A stretch of 46,044 nucleotides of DNA, taken from Azoarcus sp. Its GTDB lineage: Bacteria; Pseudomonadota; Gammaproteobacteria; Burkholderiales; Rhodocyclaceae. The position numbers were made by a program, and so were the translations under genes. Position 1 is the stretch's first letter, and every line of letters starts with the position of its first letter. Location of the stretch: the NCBI GenBank assembly GCA_031285965.1, contig JAITVD010000016.1, forward strand, positions 1 through 46,044, written 5' to 3'. The notes under the pieces were generated by a model, which searched no databases, was not told the origin of the DNA, and saw only the letters and a program-made list of their open reading frames with translations. Positions 34,293 through 44,555 of this stretch are shown here, one piece after another.

Positions 34293-36173
34293 TTACACCG
34301 CCATGAATGTAGATTTGGGCTTGACCGCCGAGGCGACCGTCACCGCCGCGCCCGGTATGGAGGCTTGGTTTGTCCCGTCCATTTGTCCTGATTCCGTAGT
34401 CATTCCAGAAGAAGCCGGCGGCACCTGCGGGCTGCCATGCGCCGTCGCCGTCCGGCTCCCGTCGGGCGTCACCGCGCGCGGCAGCGGATTCAGTTGCGGG
34501 GGCGCTTCCAGCCGCGCTGCCGCGCCCGCCTCCATGACTAGAATCTGATCCATCGCCGCCATGATCTGCGGACGATGGCTGACGAGCACCAGCGTCGTGC
34601 CGTGTTCCTTCAGCGCCAGCACCGCTTGCAGCAGGGCGCGGTCCCCGGCGTCGTCCAGGCTGGAATTTGGCTCATCGAGCACAATCAGCCGGGGATTGCC
34701 GTAGATGGCGCGAGCCAGCCCGATACGCTGCCGCTGCCCGCCGGACAGGAAGCTGCCGCCTTCTCCAATCTGCGTGTCGTAGCCATTCGGAAAACGCAAA
34801 ATCGTTTCATGCAAACCGGCCTGACGGCAAGCGTCGATGACCAGACCGGATTCAACTTGCCCAAAACGGGCCACGTTCTCGGCAATCGTGCCCTCAAAGA
34901 GTTCCACATCCTGCGGCAGGTAGCCCAGATTTGCCCCGAGCATGGCGCGATCCAGCACGCGGACGGGAACGTCGTCGAAAAACACTTCGCCTTCCACGTC
35001 CGGCCAGATGCCGAGCAGCACGCGCGCCAGCGTCGACTTGCCCGAACCCGATGAACCTTTCACCCCCAGCGCCATGCCAGCGGGAATTTCTAGCGACGGC
35101 ACGCGCAAAATGGGTTCAGCGCGCCCCGCCGCTCCCGCGACAATCTCGGCGAGCCGAACTTCCATGCCCTGCCTGCCCTCTTCCATCGGAACCGATTCGC
35201 GCTCGGGAAACAGTTCAAGCGCCGTTTCCAGTTCCAGATAAGCCTTTTTGGCCGCCACGACATCCGGCCAGACTTTCATCAAAGCATCCATCGGATAGGT
35301 GGAGCGGGTCATCAAAACGCTGGCGGCAATCATCGCGCCGGGCGAAATCTCGCCATAGATTGCCAGCAGCGCCCCCGCGCCCAGCCCCAAAGACTGCTGG
35401 AACAGCCGCGTGAAGCTGGTAATCGACTGCATGCGCGTCTGGGCGTCCCGCCCCCGCCCGCCCTGCACGAGCGAGGCCAGATGGTGGCGCATCCATGCTC
35501 CGCGCATATTGTCGAGCATTCCCATCGACTCGACCACCGCCGCATGACGCATCCGGGAACTCAAGTGCCGCGACTCATCTTCCTTGGCCATGCTGGCCGT
35601 CTCCAGCGGCTCTTCCATGACCTGCTTGGAAACCCACGCAACCCCGAAAAGAATCAGGCAAAAGATGGCCGACAGCCCGCCCAGCAACGGGTGCAAGAGA
35701 AACAGCACCACGATGTAGATCGGCGTCCAGGGCGCATCCAGAATGGCGAACAGCCCCGCCCCCGTCAGGAACTGGCGCAATTTCGCAAGGCTCTTGAACA
35801 GGTAGCCGCTCTCCTCTCCCTGATTGCGCATCTCGAAAGCGGCAGCGAACACGCGGGGATTCAACTGCATGTCCATCCGCACCCCGAGCCGCACCAGCAA
35901 GCGGGAGCGCACCCATTCGGAAAAGCTCATCACCCCGAGGAAGAAAAACAGCATCAACGTCACCGCGTAGAGCGTGAACTCGCTCATGCTGACCATGACC
36001 CGGTCGAAAATCTGCAACATGTACAGCGTCGGCGTGAGCATCAGCAAATTGATGAGCGCGGTGAAGCCTAGCGCGTAGGCGAATTCGCGCTTGAATCCGC
36101 TCAGGAAGCGGGAAAGCTCGCTGCGGTCGGCGAGCATGGCAAGATGATTTTTGAGCGACGCGATTCTGTTCAT
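34293..36173 (-). CDS. Type I secretion ABC transporter (second of two)
   Basis: This 626-residue protein has membrane spans in the first half (TALINLLMLTPTLYMLQIFD) and an ATPase domain. Walker A reads KGSSGSGKSTL, the signature LSGGQRQRIGLARA, and Walker B LIVLDEPNSSLDD with the catalytic Glu. It is PrtD-like. It has an extra C-terminal Pro/Ser/Thr-rich tail of about 70 residues. It follows the first ABC gene by 13 bases. Both copies look competent, so a heterodimeric transporter is possible. Confidence 0.88.
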   Translation of the reverse strand: MNRIASLKNHLAMLADRSELSRFLSGFKREFAYALGFTALINLLMLTPTLYMLQIFDRVMVSMSEFTLYAVTLMLFFFLGVMSFSEWVRSRLLVRLGVRMDMQLNPRVFAAAFEMRNQGEESGYLFKSLAKLRQFLTGAGLFAILDAPWTPIYIVVLFLLHPLLGGLSAIFCLILFGVAWVSKQVMEEPLETASMAKEDESRHLSSRMRHAAVVESMGMLDNMRGAWMRHHLASLVQGGRGRDAQTRMQSITSFTRLFQQSLGLGAGALLAIYGEISPGAMIAASVLMTRSTYPMDALMKVWPDVVAAKKAYLELETALELFPERESVPMEEGRQGMEVRLAEIVAGAAGRAEPILRVPSLEIPAGMALGVKGSSGSGKSTLARVLLGIWPDVEGEVFFDDVPVRVLDRAMLGANLGYLPQDVELFEGTIAENVARFGQVESGLVIDACRQAGLHETILRFPNGYDTQIGEGGSFLSGGQRQRIGLARAIYGNPRLIVLDEPNSSLDDAGDRALLQAVLALKEHGTTLVLVSHRPQIMAAMDQILVMEAGAAARLEAPPQLNPLPRAVTPDGSRTATAHGSPQVPPASSGMTTESGQMDGTNQASIPGAAVTVASAVKPKSTFMAV

Positions 36174-36186
36174 GTCCCGCCCGCCA

Positions 36187-37956
36187 TCACGTTGCCGCCA
36201 GCGGCTTCATGCCGGAACGCATCCCGATGATCGGCGCGCGGGGCGCGTTGCCCGGCGGCGGCGAAACCGATCCCTGCAAGGCGGCAAGCACTTCGTGGCG
36301 CGGGCCGAACGCCTTGGCCTCGCCATTGACCAGCAGCAGCGCCAGATCAGCCATCGCCAGCAGATTCTTGCGATGCGTGACGACCACGACCGTTGTGCCT
36401 GCGGTGCGCAGCGCCTGCAAAGTGTTCGCCAGCGCCACTTCTCCCGCTTCATCCAGATTCGCGTTCGGCTCATCGAGCACCACCAGGCGCGGAGAACCAT
36501 AAACCGCCCGCGCCAGCCCGATGCGCTGGCGCATGCCGCCGGAAAGCGTTACGCCGTCGCGGCCAATCCGTGTTCTGTAGCCCTTCGGCAGCGCCCGGAT
36601 ATGCTCGTGCAGCCCCGTCGTCATGGCCGCCATCTTGAGCTTGTCGGCATCTGGCTTGCCGAAGCGGGCAATGTTCTGCGCAACCGTCCCCTCAAAAAGC
36701 GCCACATCCTGCGGCAGGAAGCCGATATACGGCCCCAGTTCGCGCTTGTCCCATGTATGCACATCGACGCCATCGAGCCGCACCGTGCCCGCAACGCAGG
36801 GCCAAGCCCCGACCAGAAGATGCGTGAGGCTCGACTTGCCCGAAGCCGACGGCCCAATCACCGCCAGCATCCTCCCCGGCGGGACATCGAAAAACACACT
36901 GCGCAGGACAGGTTTGGCGGACATCGCCCCCGGCACGCGGGCGGTGATGTTCTCGGCCATCAGCCTGCCCTGCGGCGCGGGCAGCGACAGCCCTGATTCC
37001 GTGACGGGAACTTTCCCCAGCAACTCCTTTAGCCGCGCCAAAGACTCCCGCGCATTGATGACGCCATTCCAGCCGATGATGACCTGCGTCAGCGGAGCCA
37101 GCGCCCGACCCGCGATGATCGAAGCCATCAAAACCAGTCCGGCGCTGCCCGTGAATTTCCCGGAAAGCAGCAGCCACGCTCCCAGCCCGAGCATCAGCGA
37201 ACTCGAAACCAGTTGCACGTATTTTGAAAGCGCCCCGAACGCGCCCGCCCGATCAGAGGCCAAAGCCTGATGGAGCAAAAGATCCTTCTGCTGCTTCAGC
37301 CAGCGTTGGCGCAGCCCGCCCGCCATCCCCATCGCCTGCACCACTTCACCGTTTTTCAGCGAAGCCTCGATGAAAGTCTGCGCTTGGCTGGACAGCCAAT
37401 TCGCCTTTGCCAGCGGCGCGGCGGAAGATTTCTTGTTGAAGTAGGTGATGACGCCCTGCACGGCGGCGCTTGCCAGCCCGAAACAGCCCAGCAGCGTATC
37501 AATCCAGAAAATCACCCCGATCAGCAGGATCGCCATCGGTATATCCAGCAGCCCCGCCATGACATTGCTGGGAATGAACTCCCGCACCGTGGTGAAATCG
37601 CGCAGCCCCCGCAGGCCCAGATTGTGAGCGCCATACAGGTTTGCCCGGAACACCGCGTCAAAAACCCGCCTGCCGAGCGTCAGGTCAAACCCTTCCGCCG
37701 CGTGCCGCAGCACGCCCAGCCGCGCCCACTGCAATACTTCCAGCACCACGTAGACGAGCGCCAGCAGCAGCGTAATCATGGCTAGCGTCATCATGCTGCG
37801 GCTGTTGACCACCCTGTCGTATACCTGAAGCATATACACGGAAGGCGCCAGCATCAGCGCGCCAATGACCACGCTGAACGCCGCCGCCCGCAAAAAAACG
37901 GGCTTCTGCCCGCTCAGGGCAGCATGCACTTCAGAAACAGGGGCTTCATGGCTCAT
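36187..37956 (-). CDS. Type I secretion ABC transporter (first of two)
   Basis: This 589-residue protein is of the PrtD group: membrane part with GALMLAPSVYMLQVYDRVVN, Walker A IGPSASGKSSL, signature LSGGMRQRIGLARA, Walker B LVVLDEPNANLDEAG. It is the first gene of the operon, so its promoter should lie in the 180 bases upstream. It shares the architecture of its neighbour but differs enough to be a paralogue and not a recent duplicate. The substrate may be RTX-like proteins such as the one at 8-9.5 kb, which is inference. Confidence 0.88.
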   Translation of the reverse strand: MSHEAPVSEVHAALSGQKPVFLRAAAFSVVIGALMLAPSVYMLQVYDRVVNSRSMMTLAMITLLLALVYVVLEVLQWARLGVLRHAAEGFDLTLGRRVFDAVFRANLYGAHNLGLRGLRDFTTVREFIPSNVMAGLLDIPMAILLIGVIFWIDTLLGCFGLASAAVQGVITYFNKKSSAAPLAKANWLSSQAQTFIEASLKNGEVVQAMGMAGGLRQRWLKQQKDLLLHQALASDRAGAFGALSKYVQLVSSSLMLGLGAWLLLSGKFTGSAGLVLMASIIAGRALAPLTQVIIGWNGVINARESLARLKELLGKVPVTESGLSLPAPQGRLMAENITARVPGAMSAKPVLRSVFFDVPPGRMLAVIGPSASGKSSLTHLLVGAWPCVAGTVRLDGVDVHTWDKRELGPYIGFLPQDVALFEGTVAQNIARFGKPDADKLKMAAMTTGLHEHIRALPKGYRTRIGRDGVTLSGGMRQRIGLARAVYGSPRLVVLDEPNANLDEAGEVALANTLQALRTAGTTVVVVTHRKNLLAMADLALLLVNGEAKAFGPRHEVLAALQGSVSPPPGNAPRAPIIGMRSGMKPLAAT

Positions 37957-38109
37957 TTTTCAGATTACTGACATGACAAACATCTCTTGCATTCATGCTG
38001 TTCAGATGGATGCTAAAGAAGGGAGCGATTTTACACGCATCTACAAAAAATCAAGCATTCCGCAAAACAAAATGTCCCGCCAAACAGACAGGGCACAAAA
38101 AACAGACCG

Positions 38110-38143
38110 TAGATAGATGTCCTAATTAGATAGATGCCCTAAT
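38110..38143. repeat. 17-bp tandem duplication across a stop codon
   Basis: TAGATAGATGTCCTAAT and TAGATAGATGCCCTAAT lie head to tail and differ at one base. The second contains the stop codon of the adjacent lipoprotein gene (TAG on the minus strand). Confidence 0.85.
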
Positions 38144-38825
38144 CCGTCCCAAACTTGGGATGGTATGGCCCGAACAGGATGCTGTTCTGATGTCCGGCAG
38201 AGAGCATCCGATAATTCGCCGCCCTGCCCGCGTCATGCGATTTGTCCGAAATGGTGTTGGCAATCTGGCTGACGATTGCGCTCACCAGCATGCCGATCAG
38301 CCCCCCGCCGTTGTTGCTGCTGCTATCCCACACCACGGTGGCTTGACCAGACCATAGTTCTTGCCCGGTTCTGAGGTCGACAAGTTTTGATGACGCCGCA
38401 GCCTCCACCACGCTGCTGAGAACGCGATAGCTCGTGCCAAAGCGGGTAATCGTGACGTAGAGCGCCGCGTCCGCGCCGAAGATTTCGCGCAGCTTGCCGA
38501 GTTCGATTGAATGCGCTTCCTCGGCAACGGTCACGCCATTTTGCTTGAACGTCTCATCCGCGAGCGTTACCGGAATCACGTAATACCCGGACTCCGCCAA
38601 AGGCACGGTTGCCGTGGCAAGAAAAGTTATCGGCGCTTTGATTTCAGGAGACCGGTTGACCGGCGGCATCACCAGAATGGAACGCGGGCGGCTCTCCCGA
38701 AAAGCCGTGTAGTCGCGCTGCGCGACCGGCGTGGCGCAGGCGCAGCACAACATCGCGGCGCTCACCGCCAGCGCGGTGCGGGCGGCACGGATGGACGGGA
38801 AAAATAGTGAAAACAAAGAATTCAT
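38139..38825 (-). CDS. GNA1162-type (DUF799) lipoprotein
   Basis: This 228-residue protein has a signal with a lipobox (AMLCCAC, Cys near 30). Its DUF799 domain includes SILVMPPVNRSPEIKAP and GADAALYVTITRFGTSYRVL. A Ser/Gly-rich segment (SSSNNGGGLIGMLVSAIVSQ) precedes the C-terminus. It is the third gene of a CsgG-like/DUF4810/GNA1162 operon that recurs in proteobacteria. The three probably form an envelope complex. Function is not established. GNA1162 of Neisseria is a surface antigen. Confidence 0.8.
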   Translation of the reverse strand: MNSLFSLFFPSIRAARTALAVSAAMLCCACATPVAQRDYTAFRESRPRSILVMPPVNRSPEIKAPITFLATATVPLAESGYYVIPVTLADETFKQNGVTVAEEAHSIELGKLREIFGADAALYVTITRFGTSYRVLSSVVEAAASSKLVDLRTGQELWSGQATVVWDSSSNNGGGLIGMLVSAIVSQIANTISDKSHDAGRAANYRMLSAGHQNSILFGPYHPKFGTD

Positions 38826-38837
38826 GATGCGCGGCGC

Positions 38838-39191
38838 TTATTTTTCGTACTTCTTGAGAAGGAAATCCATGTAGGCGGCGGCTTCCGGGAAACGGGTCTT
38901 TTCCGTTCCAAAACAGGCGACGGCCTTTGCGTCATTGCCTGTTTCCGCGTACAGCAAACCAAGATGGGCATGGAAACCCGGCGGGGCGATTTTGCCGCTG
39001 GCCTCGATTTTTTCCAGGTCGCGCTCCATTGCCTCGATCTGCGCCTCCCGGCTCTCCCCCGCTAGGTGCGCGTACATTTGGGATTCATAGCTTCCCCAGC
39101 CGTAAAGCGTCGGCGGCGGGCTTACACACCCGCAAAGACCCACCGCGAAAACAAGCGCGGGGAAAACGCGCTGGATAAAACGCCTCTGCAT
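38838..39191 (-). CDS. DUF4810 lipoprotein
   Basis: This 117-residue lipoprotein starts MQRRFIQRVFPALVFAVGLC with a lipobox ending at GLCGC. It continues TLYGWGSYESQMYAHLAGES and a TPR-like helical part (HAHLGLLYAETGNDAKAVAC). It is the middle gene of the operon, 8 bases after the CsgG-like gene and 12 before the next one. The start at 39191 avoids overlap with the upstream gene; an ATG at 39221 would overlap it. Confidence 0.8.
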   Translation of the reverse strand: MQRRFIQRVFPALVFAVGLCGCVSPPPTLYGWGSYESQMYAHLAGESREAQIEAMERDLEKIEASGKIAPPGFHAHLGLLYAETGNDAKAVACFGTEKTRFPEAAAYMDFLLKKYEK

Positions 39192-39199
39192 CAATCGCC

Positions 39200-39877
39200 T
39201 CACTTGCTGACGGGTTTCCACGCGCCGCTGTCTATCGCCCCGGTCAATCGGTCAACGGCTTCGCGTATCGCCAGATCGAGCACTTTGCCGTTCAGGGTGG
39301 AGTCGTAGCCGGACGTGCCGCCAAAGCCGATGATTTCCCGGCTGGAAAGCGCATATTCGCCCGCGCCCTGCACGGAATAAACAACTTCGGTGGTGCGGAT
39401 GTCGACGATGTTGAGGCTGACCTTGGCATAGGCGACCTGCTTCTTGCCGCGTCCCAGGATGCCGAACAGTTGATGGTCGCCCACTTCTTTGCGGCCAAAT
39501 TCCGACACATCCCCAGTGATGACGTAAGCCGCACCCTTCAATTCCTGCGCTTCCTTGCGGATTTCGGCTTCCAGCTTCGCTTCCTCCATGTTGTCGCGGT
39601 CAAGCACGGTGAAGCGGTTGGTCTGCTGCAAGTGGGTGATGAGGATTGTTTTGGCCTGGCTGCCAAGACGATCAACGCCATCCGAGAAAAGCCCGCGCAT
39701 GAAGCTGGAACGGTTGTCGAATTTGCCGACCGCGATAGGCGAACGCACGCCGCTATACGCCGTGCGGGCGCTCTGCGTCTGCTCAACCGCCAAGCTCCGG
39801 TGGCTTTCCGTCGCGCAGCCCGCGAGGCATAAGGCAAACAGCGCCGCCGCAAGGCAAGAAAGGCTGGAATGTTTCAT
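39200..39877 (-). CDS. CsgG-family lipoprotein
   Basis: This 225-residue protein starts MKHSSLSCLAAALFALCLAG with a lipobox LAGC. It then has the CsgG fold motifs SPIAVGKFDNRSSFMRGLFS, LQQTNRFTVLDRDNMEEAKL and GAAYVITGDVSEFGRKEVGD, and ends LAIREAVDRLTGAIDSG. In curli systems CsgG is the outer membrane secretion pore. This group, with DUF4810 and GNA1162 partners and no curli subunits nearby, is of unknown role. The ATG at 39877 gives the lipoprotein signal; the longer upstream frame is unlikely. Confidence 0.83.
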   Translation of the reverse strand: MKHSSLSCLAAALFALCLAGCATESHRSLAVEQTQSARTAYSGVRSPIAVGKFDNRSSFMRGLFSDGVDRLGSQAKTILITHLQQTNRFTVLDRDNMEEAKLEAEIRKEAQELKGAAYVITGDVSEFGRKEVGDHQLFGILGRGKKQVAYAKVSLNIVDIRTTEVVYSVQGAGEYALSSREIIGFGGTSGYDSTLNGKVLDLAIREAVDRLTGAIDSGAWKPVSK

Positions 39878-40119
39878 TGCAATTTCTCCGTTATTGGATG
39901 CGTGCCGAACGCTTTCGGCGCGGGCGCGGATGAGAATGTGTCTCGAAAAAATCCTGTTGAGTATAGCCCATGCCCAACATTGGACATCGTGCAGCATTCC
40001 TCTTGCGCAGTTCCACCACGGAAAAATAAAAAATGAAGAACACATAATATGCCGTTCATTTCGCGCCTTGTGCGCGACAAGAAAACGAAACATCACCATA
40101 ATTTTTCTATTAAATTCAG

Positions 40120-40125
40120 TATAAT
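40120..40125 (+). promoter_or_regulatory. -10 element of the valS promoter
   Basis: A perfect TATAAT lies 27 bases before the preferred valS start codon. The -35 region is poor. Its position argues against the upstream in-frame ATG at 40126, which would fall inside the promoter. Confidence 0.5.
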
Positions 40126-40152
40126 ATGCGGATTTTTACGCGCTGGACAATC

Positions 40153-43077
40153 ATGGAACTCAGCAAAAGTTACGAACCGGCAGCCATAGAATCCCGCCTT
40201 TACGATGAATGGGAATCCCGCAATTTCTTTGCCGCTGGACTGGATGCCGATAAAGACCCATCTTTCTGTGTGCTGCTGCCGCCGCCCAATGTCACCGGCA
40301 CGCTGCACATGGGGCACGGCTTCAACCAAACCTTAATGGACGCGCTGACGCGCTACCACCGGATGCGCGGAATCAACACCCTGTGGCAGCCGGGAACCGA
40401 CCATGCGGGCATCGCCACGCAAATCGTCGTAGAGCGCCAGCTCGATGCCCAGAACATCTCCCGGCACGACTTGGGGCGCGAAAAGTTTCTTGAAAAAGTG
40501 TGGGAGTGGAAAAAATTCTCGGGCGGCGCGATTACGCGGCAGATGCGCCGCTTGGGCAGCAGCCCGGACTGGACACGCGAACGCTTTACGATGGATGAGG
40601 GCTTGAGCCGCACCGTCACGCAGACTTTCGTGCGCCTTTTCCGCGAAGGTCTCATCTACCGTGGCAAGCGGCTGGTCAACTGGGACCCAAAGCTGAAAAC
40701 CGCCGTTTCCGACCTAGAAGTGGACAGCGTGGAGGAAAACGGCTTTCTCTGGCACATCCGCTATCCGTTTGCCGACGGCAGCGGGCATCTCACCGTGGCC
40801 ACCACGCGGCCTGAAACCATGCTCGGCGACACCGCCGTGATGGTGCATCCCGAGGACGAACGCTACCGCCACATGATCGGCAAAACGGTACGCCTGCCGC
40901 TGGCGGGACGCGAGATTCCCGTCATTGCGGACGCCTATGTCGACAAGGCGTTCGGAACCGGTGTCGTCAAGGTCACGCCCGCGCACGATTTCAACGACTA
41001 CGCCGTGGGGCAGCGCCACGGGCTGCCGATGATTTCCATCCTCACGCTGGATGCCGCCATCAACGAGAATGCGCCGGAGCAATACCGAGGCATGGACCGC
41101 TTCGCCGCGCGCGAGCAGGTCATCCGAGATTTGGACGCGCAAGGGCTGCTGGAAAAAACCGAAAAGCACATCCTCAAAGTCCCACGCGGCGACCGCACGG
41201 GCGAAGTGCTGGAACCCATGCTCACCGACCAGTGGTTCGTCGCCATGTCGAGACCTTACCCGGATGACGGGCTGTCCATCACGCAAAAGGCGCTGGATGC
41301 CGTGGCGAGCGGCGAAATCCGCTTTTTCCCGGAAAACTGGGTCAATACCTACAACCAGTGGCTCAACAACATCCAAGACTGGTGCATTTCCCGCCAACTA
41401 TGGTGGGGGCATCAGATTCCGGCTTGGTATGACCGGATGGGCAACGTTTTTGTCGATGAAAGCGAGGAAGCCGCCTACGAAAAATTCAACGTCCTGCTCA
41501 ACATTGCCACCAAAGTCCCCGGCAGCAAGTGCCTCGGATGCTTCGACTGCACAGAACGGCACAAACGCCACCACATGGCGATTCTCAAAAGCTATTCCGC
41601 CAAATCCGTCCAGGAATGCGAAGAACTCCGCCGCTACGGGCTGAGGCGCGACCCCGATGTGCTCGACACTTGGTATTCCTCCGCCCTGTGGCCTTTCTCC
41701 ACGCTGGACTGGACGCCCGATTATCCGAACGCCTCCAATCCGGCACTCGACCTCTACCTGCCCTCCTCGGTGCTCGTCACGGGCTTCGACATCATCTTTT
41801 TCTGGGTTGCCCGCATGGTGATGATGACCAAGCACATCACCGGGCGGGTTCCCTTCAGACACGTCTACGTGCATGGCCTCATCCGCGACGCGGAAGGCCA
41901 GAAAATGAGCAAATCCAAAGGCAACGTGCTCGACCCAATTGACCTAATCGACGGCATCGGCCTCGACGCGCTGATCGAAAAGCGCACCTTCGGCCTCATG
42001 GATCCAAGGCAGAAGTCGCAGATTGAAAAACGCACCCGTAAGGAATTCCCCGAAGGCATCCCCGCCTTTGGCACGGATGCCCTGCGCTTTACCTTTGCCT
42101 CGCTCGCCTCGCCGGGGCGCGACATCAAATTCGACCTGAGCCGCTGTGAGGGCTACCGCAATTTCTGCAACAAGCTCTGGAACGCCTCCCGCTTCGTGCT
42201 GATGAACTGCGCGGGGCGGGATGCCCTCCCCGCCCCTGCCGCCGACGCGCTTTCGTTTGCCGACCGCTGGATTATCAGCCTGTTCCAGAAGCTCTCTGAA
42301 GAGGTCGCACGGCATTACGCCGAATACCGTTTCGACCTGCTCGCGCATGCCATTTACCGCTTCGTGTGGGACGAGTTCTGCGACTGGTATCTGGAAATCG
42401 CCAAAATCGAAATGGCCGCTGAAGGGGACGGCGCGGAGGCCGCCCGCCACACCCTCGCGCACACGCTGGAAGCCGTGCTGCGCCTCGCGCATCCGCTCAT
42501 TCCTTTTATTACCGAAGAACTCTGGCAGACGGTCGCCCCGCTGACGGGAAAGAAACAAACGGACAGCATCATGCTGGCGCGCTTCCCAGAAGCCGACCTG
42601 ACATGCGTCAATGACGCCGCCGAAGCGCAAATGACTGAACTCAAGGCGCTTGCCCACGCATGCCGCAACCTGCGCGGAGAAATGAACATCTCCCCGGCGC
42701 AGCGGATGCCGCTCGTCATCGCGGGAGCCGATTTCCGCCTTCGCGCCTTCGCGCCGTTCCTCAAAGGGCTTGCCAAACTTTCCGAAATTGAATTCGCCGA
42801 CGAAATCAGCGAAACCGCCCTCGCCCCCGTGGCGCTCGTCGGGGAAACGCGGCTGATGCTCAAAGTGGACATCGACCCCAATGCCGAACACGAGCGCCTG
42901 TCCAAAGAAATCGCCCGCCTCGAAGCCGAAGCCGCCAAAGCGCAAAACAAGCTCGGCAACGCCAATTTTGTCGACCGCGCCCCGCCCGCCGTCGTGGAAC
43001 AGGAACGCGAACGGCTGGTGGGCTTTCAAGCCGCGCTGGAAAAACTGCGCCCGCAACTGGCGCGGCTAGGAGGCTGA
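40153..43077 (+). CDS. valS: Valyl-tRNA synthetase
   Basis: This 974-residue enzyme charges tRNA-Val. The HIGH-type motif is in [14 protein letters not shown] near residue 53, the KMSKS motif near residue 584 ([11 protein letters not shown]), and the C-terminal coiled-coil ([20 protein letters not shown]) is present. The start [15 protein letters not shown] is chosen because TATAAT lies just upstream; an ATG nine codons earlier overlaps that element. An in-frame stretch of about 40 residues near residues 440-490 with CLGCFDC and HKRHH appears extra compared with the E. coli enzyme. The rest is ordinary. Confidence 0.93.
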   Translation: MELSKSYEPAAIESRLYDEWESRNFFAAGLDADKDPSFCVLLPPPNVTGTLHMGHGFNQTLMDALTRYHRMRGINTLWQPGTDHAGIATQIVVERQLDAQNISRHDLGREKFLEKVWEWKKFSGGAITRQMRRLGSSPDWTRERFTMDEGLSRTVTQTFVRLFREGLIYRGKRLVNWDPKLKTAVSDLEVDSVEENGFLWHIRYPFADGSGHLTVATTRPETMLGDTAVMVHPEDERYRHMIGKTVRLPLAGREIPVIADAYVDKAFGTGVVKVTPAHDFNDYAVGQRHGLPMISILTLDAAINENAPEQYRGMDRFAAREQVIRDLDAQGLLEKTEKHILKVPRGDRTGEVLEPMLTDQWFVAMSRPYPDDGLSITQKALDAVASGEIRFFPENWVNTYNQWLNNIQDWCISRQLWWGHQIPAWYDRMGNVFVDESEEAAYEKFNVLLNIATKVPGSKCLGCFDCTERHKRHHMAILKSYSAKSVQECEELRRYGLRRDPDVLDTWYSSALWPFSTLDWTPDYPNASNPALDLYLPSSVLVTGFDIIFFWVARMVMMTKHITGRVPFRHVYVHGLIRDAEGQKMSKSKGNVLDPIDLIDGIGLDALIEKRTFGLMDPRQKSQIEKRTRKEFPEGIPAFGTDALRFTFASLASPGRDIKFDLSRCEGYRNFCNKLWNASRFVLMNCAGRDALPAPAADALSFADRWIISLFQKLSEEVARHYAEYRFDLLAHAIYRFVWDEFCDWYLEIAKIEMAAEGDGAEAARHTLAHTLEAVLRLAHPLIPFITEELWQTVAPLTGKKQTDSIMLARFPEADLTCVNDAAEAQMTELKALAHACRNLRGEMNISPAQRMPLVIAGADFRLRAFAPFLKGLAKLSEIEFADEISETALAPVALVGETRLMLKVDIDPNAEHERLSKEIARLEAEAAKAQNKLGNANFVDRAPPAVVEQERERLVGFQAALEKLRPQLARLGG

Positions 43078-43183
43078 AAGCGCGCAACGCAAAAACCCCA
43101 CTAAAAAATCGGCATCCGCCATTGCGCCTTGCCGAAACACGCTTATGCGGGCGCTTTTGCCGCCGCCAAAAGAAAGCGCGGAA

Positions 43184-43228
43184 CAAAAAAACAGGCCGGA
43201 CGCTACTGTCTGGCCTGTTCGATTTTTT
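43184..43228. terminator. Bidirectional terminator between valS and a PEP-CTERM gene
   Basis: AACAGGCC (43190-43197) pairs with GGCCTGTT (43212-43219), with three further pairs inside. A/T runs flank both sides, giving T tracts on each strand. It lies between convergent genes and can serve both. Confidence 0.85.
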
Positions 43229-43245
43229 ACGGCAGGAAGCAAGCC

Positions 43246-44259
43246 TTACGCCGCCCGCGCACGCCAGCGCGACACCGCACCCACCAGACCCAGCCCAACC
43301 AGCAGCATCGCCCAAGTCTCCGGCTCAGGCACGGCATAAAGTTCAATGGCGGTAATCTGGGAAACGGATGTCCAGTCCGCAAAAAAACGGGCTTCATCGT
43401 CAAAACGGCCAATGCCAATACTGCTGGCCGCAGAAAACTCGTTAAGGCTGCCGCTCCCGAAAATCGACGAGAGCGCCACTTTTTCGTCGCTGCCTTCGTA
43501 CATCACCCATGAACGGTCGAAATCAAAGTTCGCGTAGCCGGAAAACGGCATCAGCCCTTTGATTTCGTCTGCCAGCCCGACAGCATCGAAGGGCGCATCA
43601 GATACGACCTCCCGACCGTCTGAATGGCGTATGTACGCGCTGTACCAATCCGTACCGTCATACCCAGGGCTACCCGGAATCTCGCCGTTGTCCGACTTAA
43701 AAGAATGAGCCGTCAAAGTGTCAAAAGCAAAGTACCCGTTTCCATTCCCGCCGTCCGTCCATACCCGCGTGGTCAGACTGTCCGCCAAGGAGCCACTTTC
43801 TGCGAAGCTGCCTTCCCCGCCCATGCCGGACGTGACGCTCGCCTTCCTGTACTCTGCTGACCCGTTAAACTCAATGTCATATCTTCCGTTCCCATAGTTG
43901 TAGGTTTCCTGATGACGGAAAGTTGAATCAACGCTTTGATAATACTGGAGAAGGTCTGGATTGATGCTGTGAAGAACCGGAGGCATGCCGGCAAGAAGCA
44001 AGGCGTTTCGCCAGCCGCTTGCGTCATCGTAGACTGAATAAAGATATGCCTCGGCGGAAAAATCAGGATTGCCGGACAAGCTGCCCATGTCAAAATCGAA
44101 AATACGAGTGTGCTCAATGACCTCTGGGGCAAGGGTTCCCGCAAACGTCGCGGCGGCAGCCGTGCCGCTGAAAGAGAGCGCGGCCAAGCACAACAGCAGG
44201 GCAGCGGTTTTTTCTGAGCCGCCCTGCGCTGCAGGACGGAAAGCGTTGCGATGCGTCAT
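43246..44259 (-). CDS. PEP-CTERM sorting-domain exported protein
   Basis: This 337-residue protein has a signal peptide (TAALLLCLAALSFSGTAAAA). It ends with VPEPETWAMLLVGLGLVGAV followed by SRWRARAA, the PEP-CTERM sorting signal. The body is rich in Asp, Ser, Gly and Tyr with many short beta-type stretches and no enzyme motif that I recognise. GGAGC precedes the ATG. A terminator shared with valS follows. It resembles the other PEP-CTERM protein at 13.5-14.3 kb only in its sorting signal. Confidence 0.85.
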   Translation of the reverse strand: MTHRNAFRPAAQGGSEKTAALLLCLAALSFSGTAAAATFAGTLAPEVIEHTRIFDFDMGSLSGNPDFSAEAYLYSVYDDASGWRNALLLAGMPPVLHSINPDLLQYYQSVDSTFRHQETYNYGNGRYDIEFNGSAEYRKASVTSGMGGEGSFAESGSLADSLTTRVWTDGGNGNGYFAFDTLTAHSFKSDNGEIPGSPGYDGTDWYSAYIRHSDGREVVSDAPFDAVGLADEIKGLMPFSGYANFDFDRSWVMYEGSDEKVALSSIFGSGSLNEFSAASSIGIGRFDDEARFFADWTSVSQITAIELYAVPEPETWAMLLVGLGLVGAVSRWRARAA

Positions 44260-44555
44260 CTTGCTGCTCCTTGCTTAAATTGGTTTTGTTGCCCAAAAGA
44301 AGGCGCGATTCTAACTTTGCAAGAAAATAAAAGCAAATTCAGTTACTTAGAATACTTTCTACACATAAAAGCCCGCCGTGCGCAGGGATTTTCCGGCGCG
44401 GATGGACGGCTGAGAATTTTGCATTGGTAAAAATGTAGGCTTGAAGTTCCCATTTTTCCCCCTGCCAGAGCATCGCTTTCCCGAAGCATCTGATGCCCGC
44501 TGTGGCACGGAAGGAAAAAATGTGACATTTTTCTTGTGCAACGCACAAAAAACAG
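44260..44555. other. Intergenic region between divergent PEP-CTERM and phasin genes
   Basis: No gene is seen. The region is AT-rich near 44300-44350 and holds upstream signals of both genes, including the palindrome TTGTGC-AAC-GCACAA (44534-44548) just before the phasin -35 box. Short frames in it lack support. Confidence 0.5.
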
